Assembly (NCBI GenBank): GCA_035771175.1
Contig: CM069593.1
Span: forward strand, 45,879,554 to 45,943,553
DNA length: 64,000 bases
From: Paratinospora sagittata
Lineage: Eukaryota; Streptophyta; Magnoliopsida; Ranunculales; Menispermaceae
Reading direction: 5' to 3'
Within the stretch, counting starts at the first letter, position 1; every line of letters starts with the position of its first letter. The notes beneath the pieces were generated by a model, which made no database searches, was not told the DNA's origin, and saw nothing but the letters and a program-made list of their open reading frames with translations. Positions 35,582 through 49,210 of the stretch are shown piece by piece. The translations under genes and the position numbers were made by a program.

Positions 35582-38500
35582 ATGACGATTGGCTCCGGTG
35601 GATCGAGTGTCGTGGGTAAGCCCTCTACCCTCGATTTCATTTTTCTTTTAGTTCAATCGGTACCCATATATAACGATCACTGGTCAAGTTTTATCAAGAT
35701 TTTGATCATAGATTCTTTGATTCGCTCAATTTTATGTGCGTATATGCTGTTTGGATCTGCTTCGTGGGTATGCTTGATTGCGTGCTGGGTTTTGATTTCT
35801 TGCTTTCTTTTTGGAGGATTGGGCACTGTGAATAGAGTAGCCATTATTCTTGCAGTGTTCTTCTGGGTCTAGTGGTTGTTGTTGTTGTTTTGGGAGGGTA
35901 GGTGGTTGGTGGGTATTATTGCTTTTTTTTTTTTTTGGTTATTAATTTCATTGTTATTAGCTCATGGAAGTTTTATGTAGTTTGTTTGATTTATTTTTTG
36001 CAGTTGGAATGAGGAAACTTGATTTTTTTTTTGTTACTATTTTCAAATGATATAGTGTTCGGTAATCAGTATTGTAAAGAAAGTGTATAAGATTAGTTTA
36101 TATTTTCTGTAGGTGCAATTTTTGGTGGGAGACGTGTAAGATTAGTTTTTGGATTTTGTATTGTTAAGTTGAGTTGGAGATAAATTTTTGTTTTGAATAT
36201 GCTGAAATAGTTATCCTTAATTAGCTTTAGTGTTTCATAATACATAAATATTGAGTACCCTAGAGCAATCTCTGAAGTTCCGAACTGTCTATCTTTTTGG
36301 TTCAACAAAATGACCCGAGGTTTCAATTCAAGAATAACCAAAGGGAGCATGTCCCAATAAACTTCATTATCTGCTAATCTATATTTATTTGTGGTCTATT
36401 GTCTATGATATTATGTTATAATTAAAAATAAGTGTATGCTAGCAGCTGTGTTGTTTGGTTCTATCGGGAAAATCCAGATTTTACACTTCTGTGAGCTGGG
36501 TTATAAACACCCTTTTGCTGCATATTTTAACTCTACTATCCTGCATGCCTAATTGACAGTGTACTAGTCATGGCTCCGAGATAGTGAGCCAGGTGGTATC
36601 TGAAAAAGAGCAACTCGAAAGCGTGGAAGATCATGGTTCTTGCAGGAAAATATGCATTTGCCATTTTTATGCTTACAACTGTACTAAAACGTGAATACTT
36701 CATATTTATAAGTTCAAGTAATATAAATAGCATATCATTGGATCATTGATCACATTTTTGCTTTTGAATTGTGTGAATCTGGATTTATTCGATGACCCAC
36801 GATTCTGTGTTAGGTTGGTTGAACCATGAAGGTTCACTGGATCATTGATCACATCGCGGCTTTTGAATTGTGTGAATCTGGATTTATCGATGACCCGCGA
36901 TTCTATGTTAGGTTGGTTGAACCATGAAGGTTCATTGGATCATTGATCACACTGTGGCTTTTGAATTGTATATATCCGGATTAATTGGATGACCCACGAT
37001 TCTATGACAGGTTGGTTGAACCATGAAGGTTCATGAGATCCCATGATCAATCGTTTTGCTGATTAGGTTGCTCATTTGGGGCTTATTTTTCCTACAATCC
37101 GATGCGTCTTGGTCAATGACCCATTTCTTTATTTTTTTCTTTTTTCTTTTTTTAATTTTGTATGTTTCTTTTCTAGTTGATTGATATATTTGGGTTGTTA
37201 AGTAGCAACACATGCATTTATTGAACATAAAGTAATAAAGGACACATAGAGTGGATGATGTCTGGTCACACTAGACAACATAAGATTCATGATATCCAAT
37301 GGATATAAAATGGAGGAAAGTTTGCTTAAGACCTTGGAGCTTTGTTTATGAAAGAGTTTTGTTTTATTTTATGCTACTATTAATGTTTTTTTTTTTTAAT
37401 TAATTATGGAAGGTGCTTAAAGTGGACAATATTGCATGAAGTGGGAAGTGAACATTGCCTAGCTGTGAGGAGAGGGCTTAATGAAGGAAATGTGAGTAGA
37501 TCCCTTTGCTTAGGAAATGGTTGAGCGGCTTGTGCCCAATAGGCATGAACAATCCTTCACCAGAAAGACACCACATAAATCATATTGATGATTTGATACA
37601 TTATCTATATTGTGGGATGGCATCTAGAGTTGATCATCATAAATTTAGTATATGAGAATAGGTATCCTTACGTAGATTTCATTTGGTGGAATGGAAACTC
37701 AACTCTACTTAACTCAACAAAGCTAGTTGAATTGGTGGAATTGTAACATGTACTAAATTTTTTGTGGTGAGTTTGGTGACCTTTGTATCCTACCTTTGTA
37801 TTAGATAGAAGAAAATTGGTATAAAGATTTTGTCAAGATAAAATGGGGCAAATTATGGAAGTGTAAGTTGTGCCCTATAAAAAAAATAGGGTATAGATTA
37901 GGGGTGAATATGGCTTGGGTTTGATCGGATTTGGGCTAGAATTTCAGCCATCCTGTCCATATTTGGTGGAGTCTTGGAGCCTTGGAGGAAACCTCCACTC
38001 ATTGAATCTGATTGACCCATTGAAACATTAAGACATCCGAATTGATAGGATCAAATAGTCAAGTGATTGGGTGGGGAGGAGGTGGGTACGGACATGGATA
38101 AGATGCATATTTTTAACTGCAAATATTATTTGAAAAATCCTTCATCCATCTATCATCTCCTTATCTAAAGAGGTATCCATGTTAGAAAAAAGAATACCCG
38201 CCATAATTATTTTGACCAGTATGGACCTTGATATTTCAAAAGTTCTATTTATAAATAGACTTTAGATAAGACCACAGTTCTTCTCCTCTTTCTGTCTCCA
38301 GATTTTAGGTATATATTTATTATTTAAGCCTTTTTTAAGATCTTTACCATAGTTTTAAGTGCTGCTCACCAAGGCCATCTCAAATTGGGGCAGAAGTGCT
38401 GTCAAAATTGGTACCATCTTTGGGTGGTCTAGACCTTTTGCAAAGAAAGAATGAGGGAAATTTTGAGGTAAAGGAAAAGGATTTTGTGATTATGTTCAAG

Positions 38501-41500
38501 AGTCAATTGTCTTTTGTGTTGTTACCCTCTTAATTTGTGGTTCTTAGTGGTCGTGGTCTATGGGCTTTTGGTTTTATTAGTTTGTATGAAGTTGAGACAG
38601 CTCAGGAGTGACTTAAGTTTTGTTATATTTTGTTGGTTTTTTACTGTCATTTGCTATGAGTGTGGCTTTTATTATTATTATTATTTTTATATTTCATCGA
38701 ACAAATGTCCTTTTCATTGATTTACCAGAAAAAGGAAGTGTAACTCTGTGAGTTTAGCTTTAAATTTGTCAACATCGATCTGAATTTGTATATTCTACTT
38801 CGTTTTGGGTGCTACTACTGATACTGATACCAACAGTGCATGTATCTCTAGATAGAATCGCGTGGGAAATATTTACTTGTCTTGCCAAAAGCCTAGTTAA
38901 ATTTATTATGATATTGAGAATAAGTCTTTTTTTGAGATCCATGTATCATTGTTTAATTTTGGTTATGGTAATTGTGCTTTATTGGGAAATTGAGATCCAA
39001 GAACAAGATGGGAGTGGGACAAGGCAAACTCAAAAATTGAATAGAAAATCTACAGTGCCTCATTTAAGTCACTCCTAAAATAGAGATGCCAAATAAGATG
39101 GATAGAAGATCTTACAATCATTTTATTTACCAAAATTATGAGTGCTTTCCTCTCCCTGTTGAATATCTCTCACTTTGAGTGTCTCAATTTTCATCAATCA
39201 ATCAATTAATAATTCACCTCATGAACTACTATGACGATTAATTCTGGTGTATCTATCTGGTCTGTTGGCAGCAATAACTATGAGTATGTCATTAATTCGG
39301 AGAATTTACGCATTAAGCAGTTTGGCCTCTTTGATCTGCTCACTGATCACTGATGGAACTTTTGTTTAGTCAATTTTGTAAACATAGCCATAGAGTTTTT
39401 TTTTAATTAATTAATTATTTATATATAAAAAATCTCCATTCCCTTGTAGTTGGGAAAGGGCTTAGTTAAATTGAGTTGAGATTTATTTGTATATTTTTCC
39501 ACCAAGTCATGACTCATGACACCTAATGGCTCATAAGTGTTGACAAACATAGTTATAGTTCGTTGGGGTTTTTCAGCCTTTTAGCCTTTTCATTTTTCAA
39601 TCATAGTTATAGCATGAATGATCCTTAAGTTGGGCAGGATATTGGCCAATAAGCATATCTGATTCCTCAATTGAGTTATGAGTATCATAGGCACTAATTG
39701 GTACACAATCTTAGATATAATTACCAGCCATTATCTCAAAAGTTCGTGAAACTACAAAAGATAACGGCTATAGTAAGGAAGGAAGAAAGATAGATAAACA
39801 ACTTGTTATCTTGAAGCTGTAAGGGTCTATATATTTGAAAGGAAACATTCATAAATTTCTTGCAAGTTTGAAAAGAGTGAAGTTCTTGCAGTTCTTCTAT
39901 GAGCAAATGGTTTTTTTTTTTTTGGTAATATTCTGATATCGCGGGGGTATGACCATACTCCATAGTTTGAATGGCGTATATCTTATTCTTATCTTTATTA
40001 TTCTTCTGTAATTATTTTGACCTTGGGTGTCAATTATTTGGGAGAAACAAGTGTTTTTAGGTCTTTTGTTACCATGCAGTCCCACGAAACTTCAGATTGC
40101 TTGAAGAACTTGAGCGCGGAGAAAAGGGTATTGGGGATGGCACAGTTAGCTATGGAATGGATGATGGAGATGACATTTATATGCGTTCTTGGACGGGCAC
40201 TATAATTGGTCCTCACAATGTAAGCTCCTTGTTTCTTTAGGCTTTTTTTTTTTGACTTTTTAAATCTTACAATTCATGATTTAAAGTTTTAAACTCCATT
40301 CTTAAAATATTTTATTTGGATTTCAAGTACCATGCCTCAATTCCAAATTTAAGGAACTCACATTCTTAAATTTCAAGTATTATGCCTCCTTTGACAAAAA
40401 AAATAAAATAAAATTATCATGCTTCAATTCCAAATTTGAGGAAGTATTGACTAGTCTTAAGCCCATATCTTTTTGCTATAGTTTTGAATGAGTTGACTTG
40501 TTGACTTAACTGAACATATTCAAGATGATATTTTATGATGACATTTCTTTCCACAAAAAGGTAACTTTGGCTTAGTTCTACCACATTCCCTGCCCTCAGT
40601 GGGCTGTATGTTAATTGAATTAGTGGGTTCAGTCGTGTTTGCTTACATAGATTGGTGTGGTCTATTCATGCGGCATGCACTATGCAAGCAAGATCTTTCG
40701 CTGCATTAGTTGTTTCGGTCGGCAACTGCTGTGTAGAATCTTGTGCTCAGTGTCTGTAATTTTATTGAGTTTAAACTGAACCATTTTTTGTTTTGTGTCA
40801 CTGAACTTGGATCAGACTGTCAGACTCAAGGTCAAATTCAAAATGAGCTAAAACAGAATTATAATTATTACAAGTTAGCAATATCTGTGCAATGCATGGG
40901 TTTTATTTAAAAATTAAATTTATTAATTGACTAATAAGTAAATAATAATAATATAATAGTGAAAGTTTAAAAAATTATTTAATATTTAAGTTTTATTTGA
41001 TATATTTTGATAGAAGACTAAAGGAGAGAGAGGGGCACAAAGTGAAAAAATAGGGGTAACAACGGAAAGAGAGCTAATCTGCTGCATGTCTACCTATTGT
41101 TGAATCTTTTGCATTATTATAGTATGTTAAAGATTTCTTAATTTTTTTTTTGTATAGAATGCAGTGAGTATTTCTTACTTTGTTTCTTCTCTCTTTTTTC
41201 TCTTTCCTTTTCTTTTCCTTCCCCTCTACATGTGCAACTAATAACTTAATTGCATCAGAACTGATAAGTAATAACATTGTTGGATAATTTGTGCCCACCA
41301 TTTACCCGTCATGATCTGTATGAATGCTATGGATGGTTTATAAGTTAATTATTTCATTTCAGTCTGTGCATGAAGGCCGCATCTATCAGTTGAAGCTGTT
41401 CTGTGACAAAGATTATCCCGAGAAGCCTCCAAGTGTTCGTTTTCACTCACGGATCAACATGACTTGTGTGAATCACGAGACTGGAGTGGTAACTTACTTA

Positions 41501-41977
41501 ATTTATTGAACTTGTACATATCTTTGGATTGCCAGAATTTATCTATGCAGCTGCTTTGACAGGATGAACATATTGCAACCCAACACATGATTTGGATATG
41601 GATTATCCGTGTTTTGCTTTCTGAAAACGAATCACTATTTTTATTGAACAATACCTCAACCATGGATTAACCATATTTTGGTTTCTGTGACGATATGGTT
41701 TGTGCAACCATGGATTGCACATACCCGATATAATATTAAATTTCAAGGGTTTAGGGTACAAGATATTCCATGAGTTTTAGTCCTTGATTTATACAAGCTC
41801 TGACATGTAAATCCTTGATTTATCTGATGGGTACAGGTCGAACCAAAGAAGTTTGGAATGCTAGCGAACTGGCAGAGGGAGTACACCATGGAGGACATAC
41901 TGAGCCAGTTGAAGAAGGAGATGGCGGCTCCCCACAACCGGAAGCTGGTCCAGCCTCCCGAAGGTACTTTCTTCTAG
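35582..41977 (+). CDS. UEV1: UEV1-type ubiquitin-conjugating enzyme variant (Mms2-like), complete
   Basis: Four exons, 35582-35615, 40080-40219, 41363-41488 and 41837-41977, all with GT-AG borders and matching phases, give 146 residues, the usual UEV1 length. The protein is a UBC-fold E2 variant: [52 protein letters not shown] and [18 protein letters not shown]. The position of the E2 active-site cysteine is not preserved as in true E2s, as expected for a UEV. With Ubc13 such proteins build Lys63-linked ubiquitin chains used in DNA-damage tolerance, iron and auxin-related signalling. The short [12 protein letters not shown]-terminus resembles the UEV1C/UEV1D class rather than prenylated UEV1A/B, and the end GTFF lacks a CaaX box. 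Intron 1 is 4.46 kb and holds a tandem repeat. Confidence 0.95.
36740..37036. repeat. Three-copy tandem repeat of about 98 bp in UEV1 intron 1
   Basis: Copies start at 36740, 36839 and 36937, each opening with GGATCATTGATCAC and closing with GGTTGGTTGAACCATGAAGG. They diverge by a few substitutions and one small indel. Confidence 0.9.
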
Positions 41978-41999
41978 TTGGAAACATACATAGACTGAA

Positions 42000-42980
42000 A
42001 CCCATATATATACCATGTTTGTGATGGTGATTTGGTTCTATGAATCCTAGAAAGGACCAAGAGACGCCTTTCATCTTTTAGTATTTCTTCCGCTTTTGCA
42101 ATCTTCTATAATTTCTTGGTCTTGTTTTGCAAACTCTGATGCTCGGATGCTATATATATCTACTGAATTGGATTGCTTGTGTGCCTTCTTCAAAACTATC
42201 TATAGTTTATCAATCAGGAAAAGAAAAAAGGCTACAACTGTCTATTTGGCCCTTTATATATATATATATTGATATATATTTTTTTTAAAAGCTCACGTTT
42301 TTTCAGTGTTTTATAAGGTGTCACGTTTTCTTTCCTTCTTTTGAATTTGTATAGTCAAAGAGGGGAAAGTAGAACACGGTTTTCTCTTTCACAATTTGGT
42401 CTTTCTAAAACTGGATAAATAAAATATGTTTTTAATTAAATGAGTCGGTTTTAAAGCCTTTGAATGTTCCTAAAACCCACTCCACCACCACTAACAATCA
42501 TAAAGAAGCTGCGGCGCCGTTTTTACGTCACTATGCTCCCGCTGTTTTCTTGTCTATACACGCTCACGTCCACTGCTGCTGTGCTCCGTACCCTACCTAC
42601 GGAAGGATTCAACTTAATTTAAATAATTAATTAATTTTTTGAATGGAAACTTAATTTAATTAGTTTGGTCTTAAGAATTTTAAAAAGATTAATCCAAAAA
42701 AAAAATGAATTTTAAAAAGAAAGAGATTGAATTGGTTTTGAAAGTTATTTAATTTTTTTTGAATTCATAATCTTGACATTTTTGAAAAAAAATCATAATT
42801 AAATAAGTTAAGACACGAAGCCAATCCCGCCACATTTACGTCGCAAAACGTGTAAGCGAGACACGAAGGGTGCAGGAAAGTGCACAATACAGTGGATTAC
42901 ACAGTTATTTTTCCTTTTTCAGTAAAAATCACAAGGCCCCCCATAATAAATGGTTCTCGAAAAAGTAGAAAGTGGGTCCT
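42000..42980. other. Intergenic DNA between UEV1 and CAF1
   Basis: UEV1 3' UTR, then AT-rich sequence and the CAF1 promoter. No other coding signal. Confidence 0.4.
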
Positions 42981-42984
42981 ACAT

Positions 42985-42990
42985 ACGCGC
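42985..42990 (+). promoter_or_regulatory. CGCG-type element upstream of CAF1
   Basis: ACGCGC fits the VCGCGB consensus bound by CAMTA transcription factors in plants. It lies 200 bp before the start codon and about 40 bp before the TATA-like element. Binding is inferred from the consensus only. Confidence 0.35.
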
Positions 42991-43030
42991 AGCGGAGTAC
43001 GTCTTTCCAATCTCGTTCCCAAAAACCCCC

Positions 43031-43038
43031 TATAAAAA
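43031..43038 (+). promoter_or_regulatory. TATA box of CAF1
   Basis: CTATAAAAAC lies about 150 bp before the ATG and is followed by an A-rich leader, a standard TATA position for a compact plant gene. Confidence 0.65.
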
Positions 43039-43184
43039 CACCTCTCGCAAGAACAAAACAAAAAAAAAAAAAAAAAAACCCCTAAAATCAGAAAATCTCA
43101 ATCTTCAAACCCTAGTTCTCCAAAACCAAATCGAAAAATTAGTTTTCGAAACAGCAAAATAGATCGAAATAGCAACTCGCAGTC

Positions 43185-44036
43185 ATGTCCGTGGAAGATC
43201 CGAACCAACAAAAATCGATCTTAATTCGTGAAGTTTGGGATCACAATCTCAAACGCGAGTTCGCGTTGATCCAAGAAGTGATAGACTCGTTCCCCTTCGT
43301 ATCAATGGACACCGAGTTTCCCGGCATCGTTTTCCGGCCACTCACCGACCAAGGTAATAAGCACCAATTCCGGCGCCTTCAGCCGGTAGACAACTACTCT
43401 ATCCTCAAATCCAACGTGGATGCTCTTAGTCTGATTCAAGTAGGTCTCACTCTCTCCGACGCGTCCGGAAATCTTCCGGACTTAGGTACTGAAAATCAGT
43501 TTATTTGGGAATTTAACTTTCGCGACTTCGATCTCGAGAACGATTTGCATTCGCCGGAATCGATCGAGTTGTTAAAACAGCAAGGGATGAGTTTCTACGA
43601 GAACAGACAGAACGGCGTCGACTCCGTGGAGTTCGCCGAGTTGATGATGTCGTCGGGAATCGTTTGTAATGAGTCGGTGAGTTGGGTTACGTTTCACAGC
43701 GCGTATGATTTCGGATACCTCGTGAAGATTTTGACTGGTAAAAGAAGCTTGCCGGATGAGATTGGAGGGTTTTTGGATCTTTTGAGGGTTTTTTTTGGGA
43801 CTAGGGTTTATGATGTGAAGTACTTGTTGAGGTTCTGTGATGGGTTGTATGGAGGGTTGGACCGGGTTGCGAAGACGCTGGGGGTGAACCGGGCGGTCGG
43901 GAAGAGCCATCAGGCCGCTTCGGATAGCTTGTTAACATGGCATGCTTTTCAGAAGATTAGAGAGTATTTCTTTGCAAAAATTGATGGGGAGAAGCATGCT
44001 GGTGTTTTATATGGATTGGAAGTATCTGAGTTGTGA
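43185..44036 (+). CDS. CAF1: CAF1 deadenylase (CCR4-NOT catalytic subunit), intronless
   Basis: A single-exon protein of 283 residues, close to the usual plant CAF1 length. It is a DEDD-class 3'-5' exoribonuclease that trims mRNA poly(A) tails within CCR4-NOT. All catalytic residues are visible: D42 and E44 in MDTEFPG, D175 in [11 protein letters not shown]247 in the [17 protein letters not shown] segment, and H242 in the same segment. The N-terminal [13 protein letters not shown] is the standard CAF1 opening. Intronless plant CAF1 genes form the CAF1-9/10/11 group, some of which are wound- and pathogen-induced; that membership is inferred from structure. The ATG at 43185 is the first in frame after the leader. 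It is enzymatically complete as far as can be seen. Confidence 0.95.
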   Translation: MSVEDPNQQKSILIREVWDHNLKREFALIQEVIDSFPFVSMDTEFPGIVFRPLTDQGNKHQFRRLQPVDNYSILKSNVDALSLIQVGLTLSDASGNLPDLGTENQFIWEFNFRDFDLENDLHSPESIELLKQQGMSFYENRQNGVDSVEFAELMMSSGIVCNESVSWVTFHSAYDFGYLVKILTGKRSLPDEIGGFLDLLRVFFGTRVYDVKYLLRFCDGLYGGLDRVAKTLGVNRAVGKSHQAASDSLLTWHAFQKIREYFFAKIDGEKHAGVLYGLEVSEL

Positions 44037-44683
44037 GTTCTTTTTTGTGCTTCAAAGTTGTCTATTTCTCGGTTAATTTTTGTATAGCGTTTTTGGGTAA
44101 CTGAAATATAGTTTTAATTCTATTATGTAATTTATTTGTTAATATGGTGAGTTTTGATTTTTGGTAGATGTTTCAACCTCACAGTGTGCACAGTTTGACC
44201 AATGAGAAAATTTACAATATGGTTTGCTAACACAATCATGGATTTATATGCAGAGAAAAGGCTTTATTTTGTTGAAGCAAATGTTTTTGGTGACAAAATT
44301 GTGTACTAAAACAATAATGAGTTTATAAAAGGAGAAAACACTTCTTTTCTTTTGTTTTTGCAATTTTTTTGGGGATTTTGGTTTCAACCCATCAATTTTT
44401 GTTATTGTCAATACCCAGTTTAGATACCACTACTAAGATATTCATTTTCTACTACATTCTCTTTACTTTTAAGTTTTAACAGTTCTCCAATTATTTAAGT
44501 GTGTGTAGACACTTTTTTTTCTCTCTCCTGGTTTAGCAATGACTTGAGCATGATGTCCAGCCCTTTGACAAAGATAGCTATCTCCCAATGCTTTCTTGAT
44601 TTTTCCATTTGAGTTTTTGACAATGTCCTAAGCATTCTTGGGGTGTTTACAGGATCCAATTTTCAGTTTATGTTCTGTTTTCT
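44037..44683. other. 3' flank of CAF1
   Basis: 3' UTR and AT-rich spacer; no other feature seen. Confidence 0.4.
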
Positions 44684-44699
44684 TCTGTCTTATTTGTTT

Positions 44700-44854
44700 G
44701 CTTAAAAAGTCAGGGGTATTGTGGGGGGCGGGGCTAGTAGGCATGGCCACACCAAGGATGCCGTTTTATAAGTGGGGAGGCTCGAACTCAAGATCTATTA
44801 TATAGTAGAACTTTATGTCCTTCAACTCCACCACTCTCCCAACCTAATGTTGGG
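44700..44854 (-). mobile_element. Short tRNA-derived SINE, minus orientation
   Basis: A 155-bp body. The complement reads GAGAGTGGTGGAGTTGAAGG (box A region) and ATCTTGAGTTCGAGCCTCC (box B region). It is flanked by a perfect 16-bp duplication, TCTGTCTTATTTGTTT, at 44684-44699 and 44855-44870. There is no long A or T tail. Confidence 0.75.
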
Positions 44855-44870
44855 TCTGTCTTATTTGTTT

Positions 44871-47010
44871 TACGAGCCAATTTAACAGTGAGCTTAACAG
44901 CTCGCATTGATTTACAAAGAGGAAGTTCATAAGCTTTTATTTCATCCTTTTGACTTTGTGTGTGTGTGTCTTTTAATTTAAATCAAGTAGAAATTTGTAA
45001 CCTTTTGATTCCTTATGTTTGTCCTCAAAAAGATACAATAGTTCTTCCACATTGGTGGTGAGTTTTGGTTCAAAACCTTTTGTTATGATTTTCCTTCAAC
45101 ATCTTTGACATTTATGTTATGGATTAAGATATATATATATATACATATATATAATAATTATTATTATTATTATTATTTTGTTGTAGTATTCAAAACTTAT
45201 ATATTACTACTTTTAGAGTCCTTGTCCTTGAATCTAAATAACATTACCTGTTGGAGTTGCCAAATGGGTAAGTTGGTAAAGACTTGTGAATGGTCCTAAG
45301 GAACTCTACAGGGATTGGCCTGTTTGGCGTGGGATTTGCAATCAAGATCTCTGCTTTCTGAGGTGAATTCTTGCCTAATTGCCTATCACATCATCCCCAA
45401 TTTGGTTTAGTATAGACTCAGAGATTTAATCCTACCTTTTTCATTTACTTCTAATAGGAATTTCTTGCTTATTACCCTTTTTTTTATTAACATTGCCTGA
45501 TTACTATTGTATGATTTGTGCTATCAGTTAAAAAGAGGCTACCAGAATTATTTTTTTTCCTCTTAATTTCTTATTTATTCTGTAACTTTTTCATGAGTTC
45601 TAATGAATGAAAAACTTGTTGTCATATCCATTTAAATTTCAAAATATAGAAAACCAGAATTTTCCCTTTCAGAAGTGGGATCTACTTCTGCTGCATTTGA
45701 AATTCAGATTAATCAGCAGCAGGGTGATCCCTCTTAAAAAGATGTTTACTGAATTGATATCTTTCTCTGCAAATGTTTGAAAATTGTCATTAAGATCTGA
45801 AGCTCACCCTGTTTGATTTTAACTAAAATAGATGACTTTCTTTTCTCTCCAGTGTTCGTTCTCATATTTTGTACTTCCCAGCTTCAATAGTTTATAGTGT
45901 GGTCTTCCTGAGACAATATTCCAAGTCCCACTAAAATAAGTCCAAGGTTGAGTGGCATCACTAATTTTGTTACATAGCTGAGGGGTACTTAGATTCATTA
46001 CAAAAAAATCTCAATTAAATAAAAATGTACTTGTACCCTGCAAATCTAAATCTTGTTCCATTACTAGTTCATGGTTGAGTCAAGTAGTAAAAGAGGGCAT
46101 TGATAACTGAAATATGAACTAATACTAGGGATTTTAAATAGGTAAAACGAGAGTGGGGAGCCAAAATTACCTGAGAATAATGAAACAGGGTATCATTTAT
46201 AAACTTTTATGATGGCTATTATCTACTTAACGTAACCCTCTTCCTTTAATGCGCAAATTATACATCATAGACGAAGCATCAATTGATGATAAAATAAGAA
46301 GTTTATTAAAATGGGTTTGAATTCATGACCTTAAAGCTTGCATTCCAAATGTCAAGCCATTAAGCAAACCTAGTGAAGAAGCATCAAGAAATTAGGTGTT
46401 TAATAAATGGGATGTGTATGGCTTCATTGGAGTTGACTGTCTAAACTATATCTTATCCTTCAAAAAAAAAAAAAAAATGTTGTTTCTAAAGCCGTGCTGC
46501 TTGACCAAGTTGAGGGACTTCTTATAATAATGCTAGTAATAATGGAAGCCCTAAAAAAAGTAAAAAATAATGGCTGCACCCCCCTTGCCACACTCGGCCA
46601 GGATCCTTCCTTCCATGATCTTAGTCTTTTTATGCTGAAACAAAGCACCAGCATGAACCTACTATGAGTGCACTTATTTTATGAACTGTAGTCCTACCAT
46701 TCATGTATCCACAACATTCATGGAAGGTGGTGGATTTTGTTATAGAATTAGAAAATAAATCATTTTTAAAAATTTGAACCATAATCCAAAGGACGTCATT
46801 TTCCCAAATCACATAAGTTTCATTTAACTGCACTCTAATTAAAGTGGTCTCTGTTTAAGCATAGTCATAATAACCATGATCTTTAACATAAGATAGTGTT
46901 ATTGTCAAGAATCAAAGCAATAATAACCATAACATTTTGTGATCAATTGCATTTCTTGATCATGAAAATCTAGAATTCTTCTGATGTTAGAAAAAGGTTA
47001 TATACAGTGC
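44871..47010. other. Intergenic DNA
   Basis: No supported gene. A weak SINE-like stretch lies at about 45250-45480 and short (TA)n and (TTA)n runs near 45131-45176. Confidence 0.4.
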
Positions 47011-47015
47011 ACGAT

Positions 47016-49205
47016 TGTCACGATGCCCCTGACGTAGACTGACATCATGACCGGCACAGTATACTATACACTGTACATACTCATATACAGTATATAATAC
47101 ACTGTCAGCCTTCACGTAGTCTCACAATCAATCCAAAAATTTAGAGTAATTTTTTTTTCCTAATATACCACAAATCACATCCAATATAGATCTCTATAAT
47201 TATTCCCTTCCTTCACACATCACATTTTCATTTCATCATCCAATATATTAAGTTATCTATGCCCACACATCCCATCTAGATGATAATACATATAGATATA
47301 TAATGTGTGCTAAGTAAAGTAATAAAAATATAAGCTATTTCCTCCAAGCATACATACACATACCAGACGAAGGCTCACGTGATTATCATTCACGAATTTT
47401 CCTTTTCCCTTCGACTTAATACCTGAAATATTGGAGGAAATGGGGTGAGCAAATAACAGCTCAGTAAATATAGTTCTTGAGATGACAATTATATACATTT
47501 AGAGAAATATGACATTTAAAATTAGTTCAAACACTTATTCAACACACGCATCATTCAACGAATATATTGTACATGTCAACAACATAAATTGCATGATTTT
47601 CAATAACACAATTCACAATCTCCCTCCTCCGCAAGGCAAAAGAGCAGGTCTAACCCTTGTATGGCCGTTACAAGGTAGCCACAACCTCTCATTACCTAAG
47701 TCACAGTCATTTCAAGGATCTCAACCCTTGTTAGGACAGACCTACTGACAATGAGGACTCGCAAAACCTCATCCGGGTCTAATGACTAACGAAATGACAA
47801 TGAGGACTCGCAAAATCTCATCATTACAAACTTCAAGTGCTGAAATCAGTTTGCATGATCCATAAAACTCAATGCATTATATATAAATATAACATGCATA
47901 CAATCAAACATTTTATACTCGTACAATGTCATACAAGAACCAAATCAAGAAAATTATACTCACAGTACAACATGTTCCATTTAAACCCAATCATCGTCGT
48001 TTTCGAGTCCAGCTTCAAGTTAAATCCAACTAATTTAACCTGTCACAATCACTCCATAATTCAATTTCATGTATTCATATCTTTAATTTCTCAACTCATG
48101 TCAAATCACGAATAATAAATCCATTTAGGACTCATAAGCAATTGAAGAAACTATTATCTCGTTTCTGTGGTAAATCTAGATATTTCCACAAGAAAGAACA
48201 GTGAAAATAGATTTCCACATCATATTTTCATGACACCATATACTTAGTTACTAAAACTATCAAATCATATCCAAAAATCACAATCTTAGCATCGAAACGT
48301 CCGAAATTCAGTTATCTACGATTCTATGATCTCAAACCGGAGTTTCATTGGATGCACATAAGTGTTCACATCACTATTTACTATTCATTGTTTACTATTC
48401 ACTGTTCACTATTAATATCATTATTCACTATTTATATCACTATTCATTATTCACTATTTACATCACTGTTCATAATACTATTCATTCGAAACATGTAAAT
48501 TGTATTAAAATTGTCAAACGGTCTCCAAAACTCCTAAAATGGAATTTAACCACATATTCGGGGTCCCGACCGTCTAAGGAGTGTTTTTCTACCTTGCTAG
48601 CGGATTTTCATTTACATTGGGTCAAAACCCCCAATTTGTCAAAACGCCGTAAAACGGCTCCCACAGTAAAAATTACTCCGCTAGAAAGTTTACATCTAGC
48701 TTAGATAGTAATTTCACGAAGAAAGGGAGTGAAAATCACTTATCGCAAGGCCCGATTGGACGCGAATCCTGCGTTCTTTTTTTTTTCTTCTCCTCTTCTC
48801 GTTCTTCCTCTCTGCAACTTTGTTGATATTTTTTTCTTTTTTTTTCATTTAATACATACGAGTACTGTTTCATGAATAGTACCCGCTTATGAATAGTGTT
48901 TTATTTTTTTTGTCTTCTTCTGCGTACGTTCACGGTACTGGTCGGTGAACAATACCCGCAAATGAACAGTAAATATTTTTATTCCTCTTCTTCTTCTATA
49001 CACTCAATCCACATAATTCAACTCTAATTTTTAACTTGTAAGCACCCATATAAGATGATCTCATATGTATCATCTTCATTTAATACATTTATTTACTAAT
49101 CATACACACGTATATTTAGCTCATACGTATTAAATACGTGTATTATACATCTCGATATATGTGTACGTTAACGTATGTATTTAATTAAATTTACGGGGTG
49201 TTACA
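47016..49205. mobile_element. Solo LTR of a retrotransposon, 2190 bp
   Basis: It starts TGTCACGATGCCCC and ends GGGGTGTTACA, the TG...CA form of an LTR, and is flanked by a perfect 5-bp duplication ACGAT at 47011-47015 and 49206-49210. No gag, protease, RT or integrase coding is present inside, so it is a solo LTR left by LTR-LTR recombination. Length and terminal sequence fit long-LTR Gypsy elements of the Tekay/Del kind; that family is inferred. Inside are low-complexity TTCACTATT-type repeats (48360-48490) and a repeated AATGAGGACTCGCAAAA motif near 47748 and 47799. Confidence 0.85.
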
Positions 49206-49210
49206 ACGAT

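Noticed and set aside
45250..45490. Possible SINE with a box A-like GGGTAAGTTGGTAAAG and a T-run at the far end
   Set aside because: Box B is poor and the flanking match (AACATTACCTG against AACATTGCCTG) is short; not convincing.
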